Origin: Streptomyces parvulus
GTDB lineage: Bacteria > Actinomycetota > Actinomycetes > Streptomycetales > Streptomycetaceae
Assembly (NCBI RefSeq): GCF_014648855.1
Contig: NZ_BMRX01000009.1
Location: 124,001 to 188,000 of the forward strand
Direction: 5' to 3'
Length of the DNA stretch: 64,000 nt
A program made the position numbers and the translations under genes. How positions within the stretch are numbered: the stretch's first letter is position 1; each line of letters starts with the position of its first letter. The notes beneath the pieces were generated by a model that ran no database searches, had not been told where the DNA came from, and saw nothing but the letters and a program-made list of their open reading frames with translations. Shown in pieces: positions 1 through 9,276 of this stretch.

Positions 1-389
1 GTGCGGGAGTCGGCGTAGCGCGCCCAGTAGACCTCCTTGCGGCGGGCGTCGGTCGCCACCACGAAGGGCCCCTCCAGGTCGGCGGCGTACGCCAGGCCGT
101 CCAGCGTGCACACGCCGTGCACGGGGACGCCGAGGGCGAGCCCGAAGGTGTCCGCGGTCATCAGGCCGACGCGCAGGCCCGTGTAGGGGCCGGGGCCGAT
201 GCCGGCGACGATCCCGGTGACGGCGTCGAGCCGCAGTCCGGCCTCGGCGAGCACCCGGTCGACGGCGGGCAGCAGCAGCTCGCCGTGGCGGCGTGCGTCC
301 ACCTGGCTCGACGAGGCGATGACGTCCGAACCGTCGTGCAGCGCGACGGTCACGGCGGGCGTGGCGGTATCCAGAGCGAGCAAGAGCAC
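1..389 (-). CDS. tsaB: TsaB, tRNA N6-threonylcarbamoyladenosine biosynthesis protein (3' end missing)
   Basis: Partner of TsaD and TsaE in making the t6A modification at position 37 of ANN-decoding tRNAs. Read on the minus strand from a GTG at 387-389, the protein starts VLLALDTATPAVTVAL, the ASKHA-fold opening of TsaB, and continues through GIGPGPYTGLRVGL, the family signature, to the window edge with no stop. About 129 codons are visible of the roughly 220 usual. In many actinobacteria tsaE, tsaB, rimI and tsaD are adjacent; here two unrelated plus-strand genes lie between tsaB and tsaE. Confidence 0.93.
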   Translation of the reverse strand, partial: MLLLALDTATPAVTVALHDGSDVIASSSQVDARRHGELLLPAVDRVLAEAGLRLDAVTGIVAGIGPGPYTGLRVGLMTADTFGLALGVPVHGVCTLDGLAYAADLEGPFVVATDARRKEVYWARYADSR

Positions 390-539
390 GCAAACAGCCT
401 ACGGCGCCGCGCGGCCCCCGGCGGACGCCCGGTCGGCTCCCCCACCCCGGACCCGTGTCGCACAGAGCGATCACCACGTCACGTACTGCTACCGTCGCCG
501 GGAACGCAGGCAGGACGTACGACGACGAGGTGGTCGCCC

Positions 540-1094
540 GTGGCAAGCAGCAGCGCCGGTTTCGTCACCGGCCTCACCGCGGCCGCCCTCGCGACGATCG
601 GCTACCTCGGCCACCAGGCGGCGGCCACCGCCCCCGAGGACCTCGGCCGGCCGCGGGCGAGCGGCAGCCCCGCCCCCGGCGCGTCCAAGGCGCCGCGCGA
701 CCGCAGGCACCCCGAGGCGCTGCCGGGCGGGTCCGGCCAGGGTGAACGGGTGGTGTACTCGGTGGACGACGACCGGGTGTGGCTGGTCGGCGCGGGCGGC
801 GAGGTGCGGCGCACCTTCCGGGTCACGCCCAGCACCGTCGACCCGGCGCCGGGCACCTACGCGGTCACCTCCCGCTCCAACCGGATCACCGGTTCCGACG
901 GCAGCCCGGTCGAGCACGTCGTGCGCTTCACCAGCACCGAGGGCGTGGTCATCGGGTTCAGTGCGGCGGTCGACGGCTCGACGGCGAGGCCCGATCCGGG
1001 CGAGCGCACCGGCGGCATCCGGGAGTCGCGTGCGGACGGCGACGCGATGTGGCGGTTCGCGACGATCGGGCAGCCGGTCGTCGTCGTCCCCTGA
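540..1094 (+). CDS. L,D-transpeptidase-like (YkuD-fold) protein lacking the catalytic Cys
   Basis: 184 aa. The GTG start follows a GAGG-type ribosome site; residues 4-24 are a hydrophobic segment (signal peptide or anchor) followed by a Pro/Arg-rich linker. The pattern RVVYSVDDDRVWLV, TFRVTPSTVDPAPGTYAV and a C-terminal TGGIRESRADGDAMWRF, then GQPVVVV, follows the order of strands in YkuD L,D-transpeptidases. The usual SHGCIR motif reads RTGGIR and the protein contains no Cys at all, so peptidoglycan crosslinking is not expected. The role is unknown; perhaps a peptidoglycan-binding or structural paralogue. Divergent from tsaB. Confidence 0.75.
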   Translation: MASSSAGFVTGLTAAALATIGYLGHQAAATAPEDLGRPRASGSPAPGASKAPRDRRHPEALPGGSGQGERVVYSVDDDRVWLVGAGGEVRRTFRVTPSTVDPAPGTYAVTSRSNRITGSDGSPVEHVVRFTSTEGVVIGFSAAVDGSTARPDPGERTGGIRESRADGDAMWRFATIGQPVVVVP

Positions 1095-1183
1095 GGCGGG
1101 CGGACGCCGGGGCGGATGTTCCGACAAGGCGTCGGGAAAATATTGCGTTCCCGGTCTTGGCCGTGGTCACATGGTACCCAGCT

Positions 1184-1207
1184 CGTAGTTAGGCATGCCT
1201 AACTACG
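1184..1207. promoter_or_regulatory. Perfect 24-bp palindrome, probable operator
   Basis: The half site is CGTAGTTAGGCA and the second half is its exact reverse complement, with no spacer. It lies 27 bp upstream of the ATG of the small gene at 1235 and overlaps a possible -10 (TAGTTA, 1186-1191) set 16 bp from a possible -35 (TGGTCA, 1164-1169). The arm TTAGGC resembles half of a DtxR/IdeR-type iron box, but the symmetry differs (even, not centred on one base), so the regulator is unassigned. Confidence 0.6.
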
Positions 1208-1234
1208 CCCGCCCCCGACCCGCAGGAGGCGTCC

Positions 1235-1408
1235 ATGTCCCAGACCGAGCCGCGTCCCGGCCCGAGGCCGCTGTCACCCGCGCCCGGCCCGGTGCCCATG
1301 AGCGAACTGCTGGCGTCCTGCGCCGCCGCCGCGGCGGTCTCGACGCCGCCGCGCGCACCCGCGCCGGAGACTCGCCGGCCCGGGCGGGAGCACCGCGAGG
1401 CCGCCTGA
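1235..1408 (+). CDS. Small Pro/Ala-rich hypothetical protein (57 aa)
   Basis: The ATG follows AGGAGG with good spacing. The protein begins MSQTEPRPGPRPLSPAPGPV, then MSELLASCAAAAAVSTPP, and ends GREHREAA. Proline is concentrated in the first 21 residues and again after residue 37, which suggests disorder, with one short helix-forming stretch holding the single Cys. No known domain is recognised. It stands alone between convergent or divergent neighbours and carries the 24-bp palindrome in its promoter, so it may be a conditionally expressed small protein. Confidence 0.6.
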   Translation: MSQTEPRPGPRPLSPAPGPVPMSELLASCAAAAAVSTPPRAPAPETRRPGREHREAA

Positions 1409-1433
1409 CACCCGGCACGCGGGACGGGGCCGA

Positions 1434-1958
1434 TCAGCCCGCCAGCACGCTCATGTCGGCCTCGGCCCAGCGCGTGCCGACCCCGGTCAGCGTCACGTGC
1501 CGCACCTCGTCCGCGGTGTCGCCGACGGCGCGGTCGATCCGCAGCTGCAGCCGGTCGTCGGTCAGCTCCTCGACCTTGCCCTCGCCCCACTCCACGACGA
1601 TCACGGAGTCGGGCAGCGAGACGTCCAGGTCGAGGTCCTCCATGTCGTCGAGGCCCCCGGAGAGCCGGTAGGCGTCCACGTGGACCAGCGGCGGGCCGGA
1701 ACCGAGCGAGGGGTGCACACGGGCGATCACGAAGGTCGGCGAGGTGACGGCGCCGCGCACGCCCAGGCCCTCGCCGAGACCGCGGGTCAGCGTCGTCTTG
1801 CCCGCGCCCAGCTCCCCGCTGAGCATCACCAGGTCACCGGCGCGCAGCAGCTTGGCGAGCCTGCGGCCCAGTTCCCGCATCTGCTCGGGGGAGGTGACGG
1901 TGATCTCGGTGCCCGGGGCGGGCTCAGCCGGGCCCCGCGGTGCTGCTGGTGCTTCCAT
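1434..1958 (-). CDS. tsaE: TsaE, tRNA threonylcarbamoyladenosine biosynthesis ATPase
   Basis: 174 aa from the ATG at 1958. This P-loop ATPase resets the TsaB-TsaD complex in t6A synthesis. The Walker A is GELGAGKTTLTRGLGEGLG, followed by VTSPTFVIARVH, a conserved TsaE segment, and VDAYRLSG, DLDVSLPDSVIVVEWGE near the middle. The C-terminal extension to LAG is typical of actinobacteria. The start overlaps the 3' end of the hydrolase gene by 35 nt, so the two are probably translationally coupled, with alr upstream in the same direction. Confidence 0.95.
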   Translation of the reverse strand: MEAPAAPRGPAEPAPGTEITVTSPEQMRELGRRLAKLLRAGDLVMLSGELGAGKTTLTRGLGEGLGVRGAVTSPTFVIARVHPSLGSGPPLVHVDAYRLSGGLDDMEDLDLDVSLPDSVIVVEWGEGKVEELTDDRLQLRIDRAVGDTADEVRHVTLTGVGTRWAEADMSVLAG

Positions 1959-3183
1959 AGCCCTCAACGGTAGCGGCTGCCGGGACCGCGCCCGCGCGGG
2001 CGAGCAGGTCGGCGAGACGGTCGGTGACCAGCTCCGGATGCTCCAGCATCACGAGGTGCCCCGCGTCGGGGACGAGCACCAGTTCCGCCTCCGGCAGCAG
2101 CCCCGCGATCGCCTCGCTGTGCTCGCTCGGCGTCACCAGGTCCCGCACCCCGGCCAGCACCAGGACGGGCAGGTCCGCGAAGTGGGCGAGGGCCTCGGTC
2201 TTGTCGTGGTCGTTGAAGGCCGGGTAGTACTCCGCGACCACGTCGATCGGCGTCGACTCGATCATCCGCTCGGCGAACCGGGCCACCGCCGGGTCGACGT
2301 CCCGGGAGGCGAAGGAGTACCGCTTGATGATCCCGGCGAACAGGTCGGCCGTCGCCCGCCGCCCCTTCTCCACCAGCTCGGCGCGCTGCCCCAGCACCTT
2401 CAGCACACCCGGCAGCACCCGCCGGACCGCGTTGACGCCGGCCACCGGGAGGCCGAAGTTGACCTCGCCGAGCCGGCCGGAGGACGTGCCGACCAGGGCG
2501 ACGCCGACGACCCGCTCGCGGACCAGGTCGGGGTAGGCGTCGGCCAGGGCCATCACGGTCATGCCGCCCATGGAGTGCCCGACCAGCACGATCGGCCCCT
2601 CGGGCACGGCCGCGTCGATGACGGCCCGCAGGTCCCGGCCCAGCTCCTCGATGGTGACCGGCGCCCCGTCCCGCCCCTGGGACACGCCCCTTGCGGACCG
2701 GCCGTGGCTGCGCTGGTCCCAGTGCACGGTGCGCACGACGCCCCGCAGGGCGGCCCGCTGGAAGTGCCAGGAGTCCTGGTTGAGGCAGTAGCCGTGGCTG
2801 AAGACGACGGTGACCGGGGCGGGTGCCTTGCGGCCGAACAGCCGCCTCCTGCGCCGGGTGAGCGCGGACTCCGCCGCCGGTTCGACGTCGTCGACCTCGT
2901 AGTACAGCTCGGTGCCGTCGTCGGCGTACGCCTTGCCGGGGGTGCCGCGCAGGCCGCCGTAGGGTCCCGCCGAGTCCAGGGCGAGGCGGGCCTTCTGTCG
3001 CATGCCGCGGCCGACCGTCAGCCGCTCTATCGCCACGCCGGCCGCGGCGCCCGCCGCGACCACGCCTATGGCGACGCCCGCGAGGCCCGTCGTCCGGCGC
3101 CAGCCGCCGGCGGCGGCCTCGGTGGCCGCTTCCGTGGCGGAGGCGACGGCCGACGCGACGGCCTCCGCGTTGCTCTCGCTCAC
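1924..3183 (-). CDS. Alpha/beta-fold hydrolase, membrane-associated
   Basis: 419 aa from the GTG at 3183, which has GAGGAG 8 nt upstream. An N-terminal segment of about 60 residues includes a hydrophobic helix (GLAGVAIGVVAAGAAAGVAI) and may anchor the enzyme. The catalytic core has VFSHGYCLNQDSWHFQR (oxyanion region), the nucleophile elbow LVGHSMGGMTV, an acid in VLAGVRDLVTPSEHS and the histidine in DAGHLVMLEHPE. The substrate cannot be told. It sits between alr and tsaE in one leftward unit, an arrangement common in Streptomyces. Confidence 0.88.
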   Translation of the reverse strand: MSESNAEAVASAVASATEAATEAAAGGWRRTTGLAGVAIGVVAAGAAAGVAIERLTVGRGMRQKARLALDSAGPYGGLRGTPGKAYADDGTELYYEVDDVEPAAESALTRRRRRLFGRKAPAPVTVVFSHGYCLNQDSWHFQRAALRGVVRTVHWDQRSHGRSARGVSQGRDGAPVTIEELGRDLRAVIDAAVPEGPIVLVGHSMGGMTVMALADAYPDLVRERVVGVALVGTSSGRLGEVNFGLPVAGVNAVRRVLPGVLKVLGQRAELVEKGRRATADLFAGIIKRYSFASRDVDPAVARFAERMIESTPIDVVAEYYPAFNDHDKTEALAHFADLPVLVLAGVRDLVTPSEHSEAIAGLLPEAELVLVPDAGHLVMLEHPELVTDRLADLLARAGAVPAAATVEGYGSTSSTAGPG

Positions 3184-3277
3184 GTACACCGCTCCTCATT
3201 CGCCGGGCCGCTGTGCGCTGTGCGGATACCCGTTGATTGCCGATTCACCTGACCGCGCGGTCCGCCGCGCGGGCGCG

Positions 3278-4444
3278 TCACTCGTTGACGTAGACGCGCG
3301 GCACGCGGGATCCGATCCGGGTGACGATCTCGTACCCGATGGTGCCGGCCGCCTGCGCCCAGTCCTCGGCGGTGGGCTCGCCGCGGTCGCCGGGCCCGAA
3401 CAGCACCGCCTCGGCGCCCGGTTCGGGCCGGTCGCCGCCGAGGTCGACGACGAACTGGTCCATCGCGATCCGGCCCGCGACGGTGCGCCACTTGCCGTCC
3501 ACCAGGACGGGTCCGGTGGAGGAGGCGTGGCGCGGTACGCCGTCCGCGTAGCCGAGCGGGACGAGGCCGAGGGTGGTGTCGCCGGGGGTCGTGTAGTGGT
3601 GCCCGTAGCTCACGCCGTGTCCGCCGGGGACCTGCTTGACCAGGGCCAGCGCGGCGCTCAGCGTCATCACGGGCCGCAGGCCGAGGTCGGCCGGGGTGCC
3701 GATCTCGGGGCTGGGCGAGACGCCGTACATGGCGATGCCGGGCCGCACCAGGTCGAAGTGGGCCTCGGGGAGGGTGAGCGTGGCGGGCGAGTTGGCGATG
3801 TGCCGGACGTCGGGGCGCACGCCCTGCCGCTCGGCGTAGGCGGTCATCTCGTGGAAGCGGGCCAGCTGCGCCGCGATGGAGGGGTGTCCGGGCTCGTCGG
3901 CGCAGGCGAAGTGCGACCAGAGCCCCGTGACGCGCACCAGGCCCTCGGCCTCGGCGCGCAGGGCACCGCCGACCAGGTCCTCCCAGTCGGCGCCCGGCTG
4001 GCAGCCGCCCCGGCCGAGGCCGGTGTCGGCCTTGAGCTGCACGAGAGCGGGGCGTCCGGCGAGCCGGGCTCCCTCGGTGGCCTCCGCCAGGGCCCAGGGG
4101 GCGCTGACGGACACGTCGAGACCGGCCTCCACCGCCTCCCGCCAGGGGCCGCCCGGCGTCCACAGCCAGCACATGATCCGTACGTCGTCGGGCACCCCGG
4201 CGTCCGCGCGCAGGGCGAGCGCCTCGTGCGGGGTGGCCGTGCCCAGCCAGGTCGCGCCGGCCGCCACGGCCGCGCGGGCGCAGGGGGCGGCGCCGTGGCC
4301 GTAACCGTCTGCCTTGACGACGGCCATGAGGGCCGACCCGGGGGCCCGTTCGCGCAGGGCGCGCACGTTGGCCCGCAGGGCGGCCAGGTCGATCTCGGCC
4401 CGGGCCCGCAGTTCCGCGTCCCGCCGAGCAGCTGTCTCACTCAT
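3278..4444 (-). CDS. alr: Alanine racemase
   Basis: 388 aa from MSETAARRD; a GTG three codons upstream is an alternative start. It interconverts L- and D-alanine with PLP and supplies D-Ala for peptidoglycan. The PLP lysine lies in MAVVKADGYGHG, and the C-terminal beta domain carries GVSYGHHYTTPGD with the catalytic tyrosine region, plus AMDQFVVDLGG. The length matches the family. It is the first gene of a leftward group alr-hydrolase-tsaE and is divergent from acpS across about 90 bp. Confidence 0.97.
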   Translation of the reverse strand: MSETAARRDAELRARAEIDLAALRANVRALRERAPGSALMAVVKADGYGHGAAPCARAAVAAGATWLGTATPHEALALRADAGVPDDVRIMCWLWTPGGPWREAVEAGLDVSVSAPWALAEATEGARLAGRPALVQLKADTGLGRGGCQPGADWEDLVGGALRAEAEGLVRVTGLWSHFACADEPGHPSIAAQLARFHEMTAYAERQGVRPDVRHIANSPATLTLPEAHFDLVRPGIAMYGVSPSPEIGTPADLGLRPVMTLSAALALVKQVPGGHGVSYGHHYTTPGDTTLGLVPLGYADGVPRHASSTGPVLVDGKWRTVAGRIAMDQFVVDLGGDRPEPGAEAVLFGPGDRGEPTAEDWAQAAGTIGYEIVTRIGSRVPRVYVNE

Positions 4445-4535
4445 CGTGCCCACAGTGTCTCAGAGCCCTCGCCCGTCGCCGTGTGGCCGGGCGTCACCCG
4501 CCGGGCGGCGGCCGCCACTGGTTAGGGTGCCCGGC

Positions 4536-4907
4536 ATGAGCATCATCGGGGTCGGGATCGACGTGGCCGAGATCGAGCGGTTCGGGGCCTCGCTGGAGCG
4601 CACCCCCGCGCTCGCCGGACGGCTCTTCCTGGAGAGCGAGTTGCTGCTGCCGAGCGGGGAGCGCCGGGGCGTCGCCTCGCTCGCGGCCCGCTTCGCGGCG
4701 AAGGAGGCCCTGGCCAAGGCGCTGGGCGCGCCGGCGGGTCTGCTCTGGACGGACGCCGAGGTGTACGTCGAGGACAGCGGCCGACCGCGGCTGCGGGTGA
4801 CGGGGACGGTGGCGGCACGGGCGGCGGAACTGGGCGTGGCGTCGTGGCACGTGTCGCTCAGCCACGACGCGGGGGTGGCGTCGGCGGTGGTGGTGGCGGA
4901 GGGGTAG
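4536..4907 (+). CDS. acpS: Holo-[acyl-carrier-protein] synthase
   Basis: 123 aa. It transfers 4'-phosphopantetheine from CoA to acyl carrier proteins. The start MSIIGVGIDVAEIERF carries the Mg-binding Asp of the family; FAAKEALAKALG is the second signature and WHVSLSHDAGVASAVVVAEG closes the protein. Its length is standard for AcpS trimers. The stop codon TAG is unusual in origin: TA is the target site and G the first base of the MITE-like element that follows. Confidence 0.96.
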   Translation: MSIIGVGIDVAEIERFGASLERTPALAGRLFLESELLLPSGERRGVASLAARFAAKEALAKALGAPAGLLWTDAEVYVEDSGRPRLRVTGTVAARAAELGVASWHVSLSHDAGVASAVVVAEG

Positions 4908-5090
4908 GGCCTGTCGTTTGGATCAGGCCGGCTGAGAGAAGGGGTCCTTGCCTGCCCACCCGAGCGGGGCGTGGTGCGTGCGGCTGCAAGGCGGAGGAGG
5001 GCGACAACGCGGAGCGTTGGCAACCGACGACAACGCCGCAGATGCGCGTGCCACGCCCCGCGACGCCGGCATGATCCAAACGACAGGCCC
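4907..5090. mobile_element. MITE-like element, 184 bp, perfect terminal inverted repeats, TA flanks
   Basis: The left end GGGCCTGTCGTTTGGATCA (4907-4925) is the exact reverse complement of the right end (5072-5090); with one mismatch the repeats extend to 26 bp (4907-4932 and 5065-5090). TA occurs at both outer edges (4905-4906 and 5091-5092), the target duplication expected of Tc1/mariner/IS630-type transposition. The interior has no credible gene. I believe similar ends recur in Streptomyces genomes, but this is memory only. Confidence 0.8.
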
Positions 5091-5112
5091 TAGCGCTCTC
5101 GCGGGCGTTACC

Positions 5113-5730
5113 TCAGCTCCCCCGGGACCCGTCCCCCGTCGGTCGGACCCGGATGTGCATGCGCTCTCCCTGGGCGCCGTACAGGGCGAGCCACTCGACC
5201 GGGCGGTCACCCGCGTTGGCGATGCCGTGCGGGACGCGGGTGTCGAACTCCGCCGTCTCGCCCGCCGTGAGGACGAGGTCGTGGTCGCCCAGAGCGAGGA
5301 GCAGGCGGCCGGAGAGGACGTAGAGCCACTCGTGGCCCTCGTGCGACCCCTGGGCGGGACGCGGGCTGCCGGGGGTCCGCGGGACGGCCGGGGCGGGGAG
5401 GATCTGCTTGTAGGCGTGCAGCCCGTCGTTCGGGTTCCGGGTGAGCGGCACCCAGGTCTGGCCGTGCCGGGTGAAGGGCCGCGGGTGGACGCGGGGGTCG
5501 CCGGTGCTGGAGCCGACCAGTTCGTCCAGCGGCAGGCGGTGGGCCCGGGCCAGCGGCAGCAGGTGCCGCAGACCGGGCTCGCGCCGCCCGGACTCCAGCC
5601 GGGACAGGGTGCTCACCGAGACGCCGGTCGCGGCGGCGAGCTGGGCCAGGGTCAGTCCGCGGGCCTGCCGGATCGCGCGCAGCCGGGTCCCCAGGGAGGT
5701 CATGACCTGTGCCGTCTCCTCGTCGCCCAT
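5113..5730 (-). CDS. XRE-family transcriptional regulator with cupin sensor domain
   Basis: 205 aa. The N-terminal helix-turn-helix (RAIRQARGLTLAQLAAATGVSVSTLSRLESG, residues 17-48, key turn GVSVSTLSRLE) is followed by a C-terminal cupin_2 barrel, with HEGHEWLYVLSGRLLLALGD and ETAEFDTRVPHGIANAG showing the metal-ligand positions. Such proteins often control a neighbouring catabolic or transport gene, but here the divergent neighbour is nnr. The start at 5730 has only a weak ribosome site; the ATG at 5703 is an alternative. Confidence 0.85.
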   Translation of the reverse strand: MGDEETAQVMTSLGTRLRAIRQARGLTLAQLAAATGVSVSTLSRLESGRREPGLRHLLPLARAHRLPLDELVGSSTGDPRVHPRPFTRHGQTWVPLTRNPNDGLHAYKQILPAPAVPRTPGSPRPAQGSHEGHEWLYVLSGRLLLALGDHDLVLTAGETAEFDTRVPHGIANAGDRPVEWLALYGAQGERMHIRVRPTGDGSRGS

Positions 5731-5802
5731 GGCACCACCATCCCTCACTTCGCGCGGACGGCGCTCGTGCGTGTTCCACGCGTACGGGGAAGACTCGTCG
5801 GC

Positions 5803-7269
5803 ATGCGGACTGCGTACGGCGTGGAGACGGTCAGGACGGCGGAACGCCAGGAGATGGCACGGCTGCCGGAGGGCGCGTTGATGCAACGGGCCGCCGCCGG
5901 GCTCGCCGCCGCCTGTGCCGAGGTGCTGGGGCGGGTGGCCGGCCGGGTCTACGGCGGCCGGGTGGTGCTGCTGGTCGGCAGCGGGGACAACGGCGGCGAC
6001 GCCCTGTACGCGGGGGCAAGGCTGGCCCGGCGCGGGGCGGGTGTGACGGCGGTGCTGCTGGCGCCGGAGCGCGCGCACGGGCCGGGGCTCGCCGCGTTGC
6101 GCCGGGCGGGCGGCCGGACGGTGGCGGGCGGCCCGGAGGCCGGCACCGGTACGGCGGTGGAGCTGATCGCGCGGGCCGACCTCGTCGTCGACGGGATCGT
6201 CGGGATCGGCGGCAGGGGCGGGCTGCGGGAGGAGGCGGTGCCGCTCGCGGACGCGGCCGCGCGGTCCCGGGCCGCCGTCGTCGCCGTCGACCTGCCCAGC
6301 GGGGTCGACGCGGACACCGGCGAGGTGCGCGGGGCCGCGGTCCGGGCCGACCTGACGGTGACGTTCGGGGCGCACAAGCCGGGGCTGCTGGTCGATCCGG
6401 CGCGGGAGTACGCCGGTTCGGTGCGGCTGGTGGACATCGGGCTGCCGCTGCCGGGCGAGGCGGCCGAGCTGGAGGCCCTGCAACACGCCGACGTGGCCCG
6501 GCTGCTGCCGGTGCCGGGCGCGGAGAGCGACAAGTACCGGCGGGGGGTCGTGGGCGTCGCCGCCGGGTCGGCCCGCTATCCGGGCGCGGCCGTGCTCGCC
6601 GTCGCCGGCGCGCTGCGGGGCGGTGCCGGGGCGGTGCGGTACGTGGGTCCGGCGGGCGACGCGGTGATCGCGCGCTTCCCGGAGACGCTGGTGTCCGAGC
6701 GGGGGCCGCGGCGGGCGGGGCGGGTGCAGGCCTGGGTGGTCGGGCCGGGCGCCGGTGACGACGCCGGGACGGTGGCCGAGGTGCTGGCGGCCGAGGTGCC
6801 GGTGCTGATCGACGCGGACGGGCTGCGGCTGGCCGACCGGGACGCGGTGCGGGCGCGCACGGCGGCGACGCTGATGACGCCGCACGCCGGGGAGGCGGCG
6901 GCGCTGCTGGGGGTGGCCCGGGAGGAGGTCGAGGGCGCGCGGCTGGCGTCGGCGCGGGAGCTGGCGGCGCGGTACGGGGCGACGGTGCTGCTGAAGGGCT
7001 CGACGACGGTGGTGGCGGGGGCCGACGGCGGACCGGTGCGGGTCAACCCGACCGGGACGTCGTGGCTCGCGACGGCCGGCAGCGGTGACGTGCTGTCGGG
7101 GCTGGCGGGATCCCTGCTGGCGTCGGGCCTGTCGGCGCTGGACGCGGGCAGCGCCGCCGCCTACCTGCACGGCCTGGCGGGCCGCTTCGCCGCCGACGGC
7201 GCGCCGGCCGGGGCGCACGACGTGGCGGAGGCGATTCCCCGGGCGTGGCGGGACGTCGGGAGGGGCTGA
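5803..7269 (+). CDS. nnr: Bifunctional NAD(P)H-hydrate epimerase / ADP-dependent dehydratase
   Basis: 488 aa. It repairs hydrated NAD(P)H. The N-terminal YjeF_N epimerase domain (about 1-210) starts MRTAYGVETVRTAERQEM and has LLVGSGDNGGDALYAGARLA and VDLPSGVDADTG. The C-terminal ribokinase-like dehydratase (about 225-488) has DKYRRGVVGVAAGSARYPGA, LMTPHAGEAAALLG and a NPTGTSWLATAGSGDVLSGL loop bearing the ADP-site Asp. No clear Shine-Dalgarno precedes the ATG. Divergent from the XRE-cupin gene. Confidence 0.96.
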   Translation: MRTAYGVETVRTAERQEMARLPEGALMQRAAAGLAAACAEVLGRVAGRVYGGRVVLLVGSGDNGGDALYAGARLARRGAGVTAVLLAPERAHGPGLAALRRAGGRTVAGGPEAGTGTAVELIARADLVVDGIVGIGGRGGLREEAVPLADAAARSRAAVVAVDLPSGVDADTGEVRGAAVRADLTVTFGAHKPGLLVDPAREYAGSVRLVDIGLPLPGEAAELEALQHADVARLLPVPGAESDKYRRGVVGVAAGSARYPGAAVLAVAGALRGGAGAVRYVGPAGDAVIARFPETLVSERGPRRAGRVQAWVVGPGAGDDAGTVAEVLAAEVPVLIDADGLRLADRDAVRARTAATLMTPHAGEAAALLGVAREEVEGARLASARELAARYGATVLLKGSTTVVAGADGGPVRVNPTGTSWLATAGSGDVLSGLAGSLLASGLSALDAGSAAAYLHGLAGRFAADGAPAGAHDVAEAIPRAWRDVGRG

Positions 7270-7331
7270 GCCCCCCGGCTCACGCCCGCTCCCCCGTACG
7301 GCCCGCCCCCGGAACCGCGCCCGAGGGCCGG

Positions 7332-7352
7332 GGCGCCCGGCTCCCGGGCGCC
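7332..7352. terminator. Hairpin terminator between nnr and glmS
   Basis: The perfect 9-bp stem GGCGCCCGG / CCGGGCGCC (7332-7340 and 7344-7352) has a 3-nt loop. It directly abuts the glmS stop codon and lies 62 bp past the nnr stop, so it can serve both convergent genes. No U-tract follows, as is usual for Streptomyces. Confidence 0.6.
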
Positions 7353-7353
7353 G

Positions 7354-9201
<1,848 letters not shown>

Positions 9202-9276
9202 GACCGGCAGCCTACGATCAGATCCGGTCCCGAACCGGCCCAATCGTGCCCGAAATCGGAAATTCCACCGGCCGAA

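Noticed and set aside
1184..1207. Assignment of the 24-bp palindrome as an iron (DmdR/IdeR) box
   Set aside because: Only about 12 of 19 positions match the consensus and the symmetry axis falls between bases rather than on one, so I left the regulator open.
2000..3250. Long plus-strand frame over the alpha/beta hydrolase and similar long frames over rpoA, fusA, tuf and gdhA
   Set aside because: Their products are low-complexity Arg/Ala/Gly/Pro or His/Val-rich strings without domains; long antisense frames are expected at this G+C.
4908..5090. Short coding frames inside the MITE-like element
   Set aside because: None has a ribosome site or recognisable product and all overlap the inverted repeats; they look like frames of non-coding DNA.
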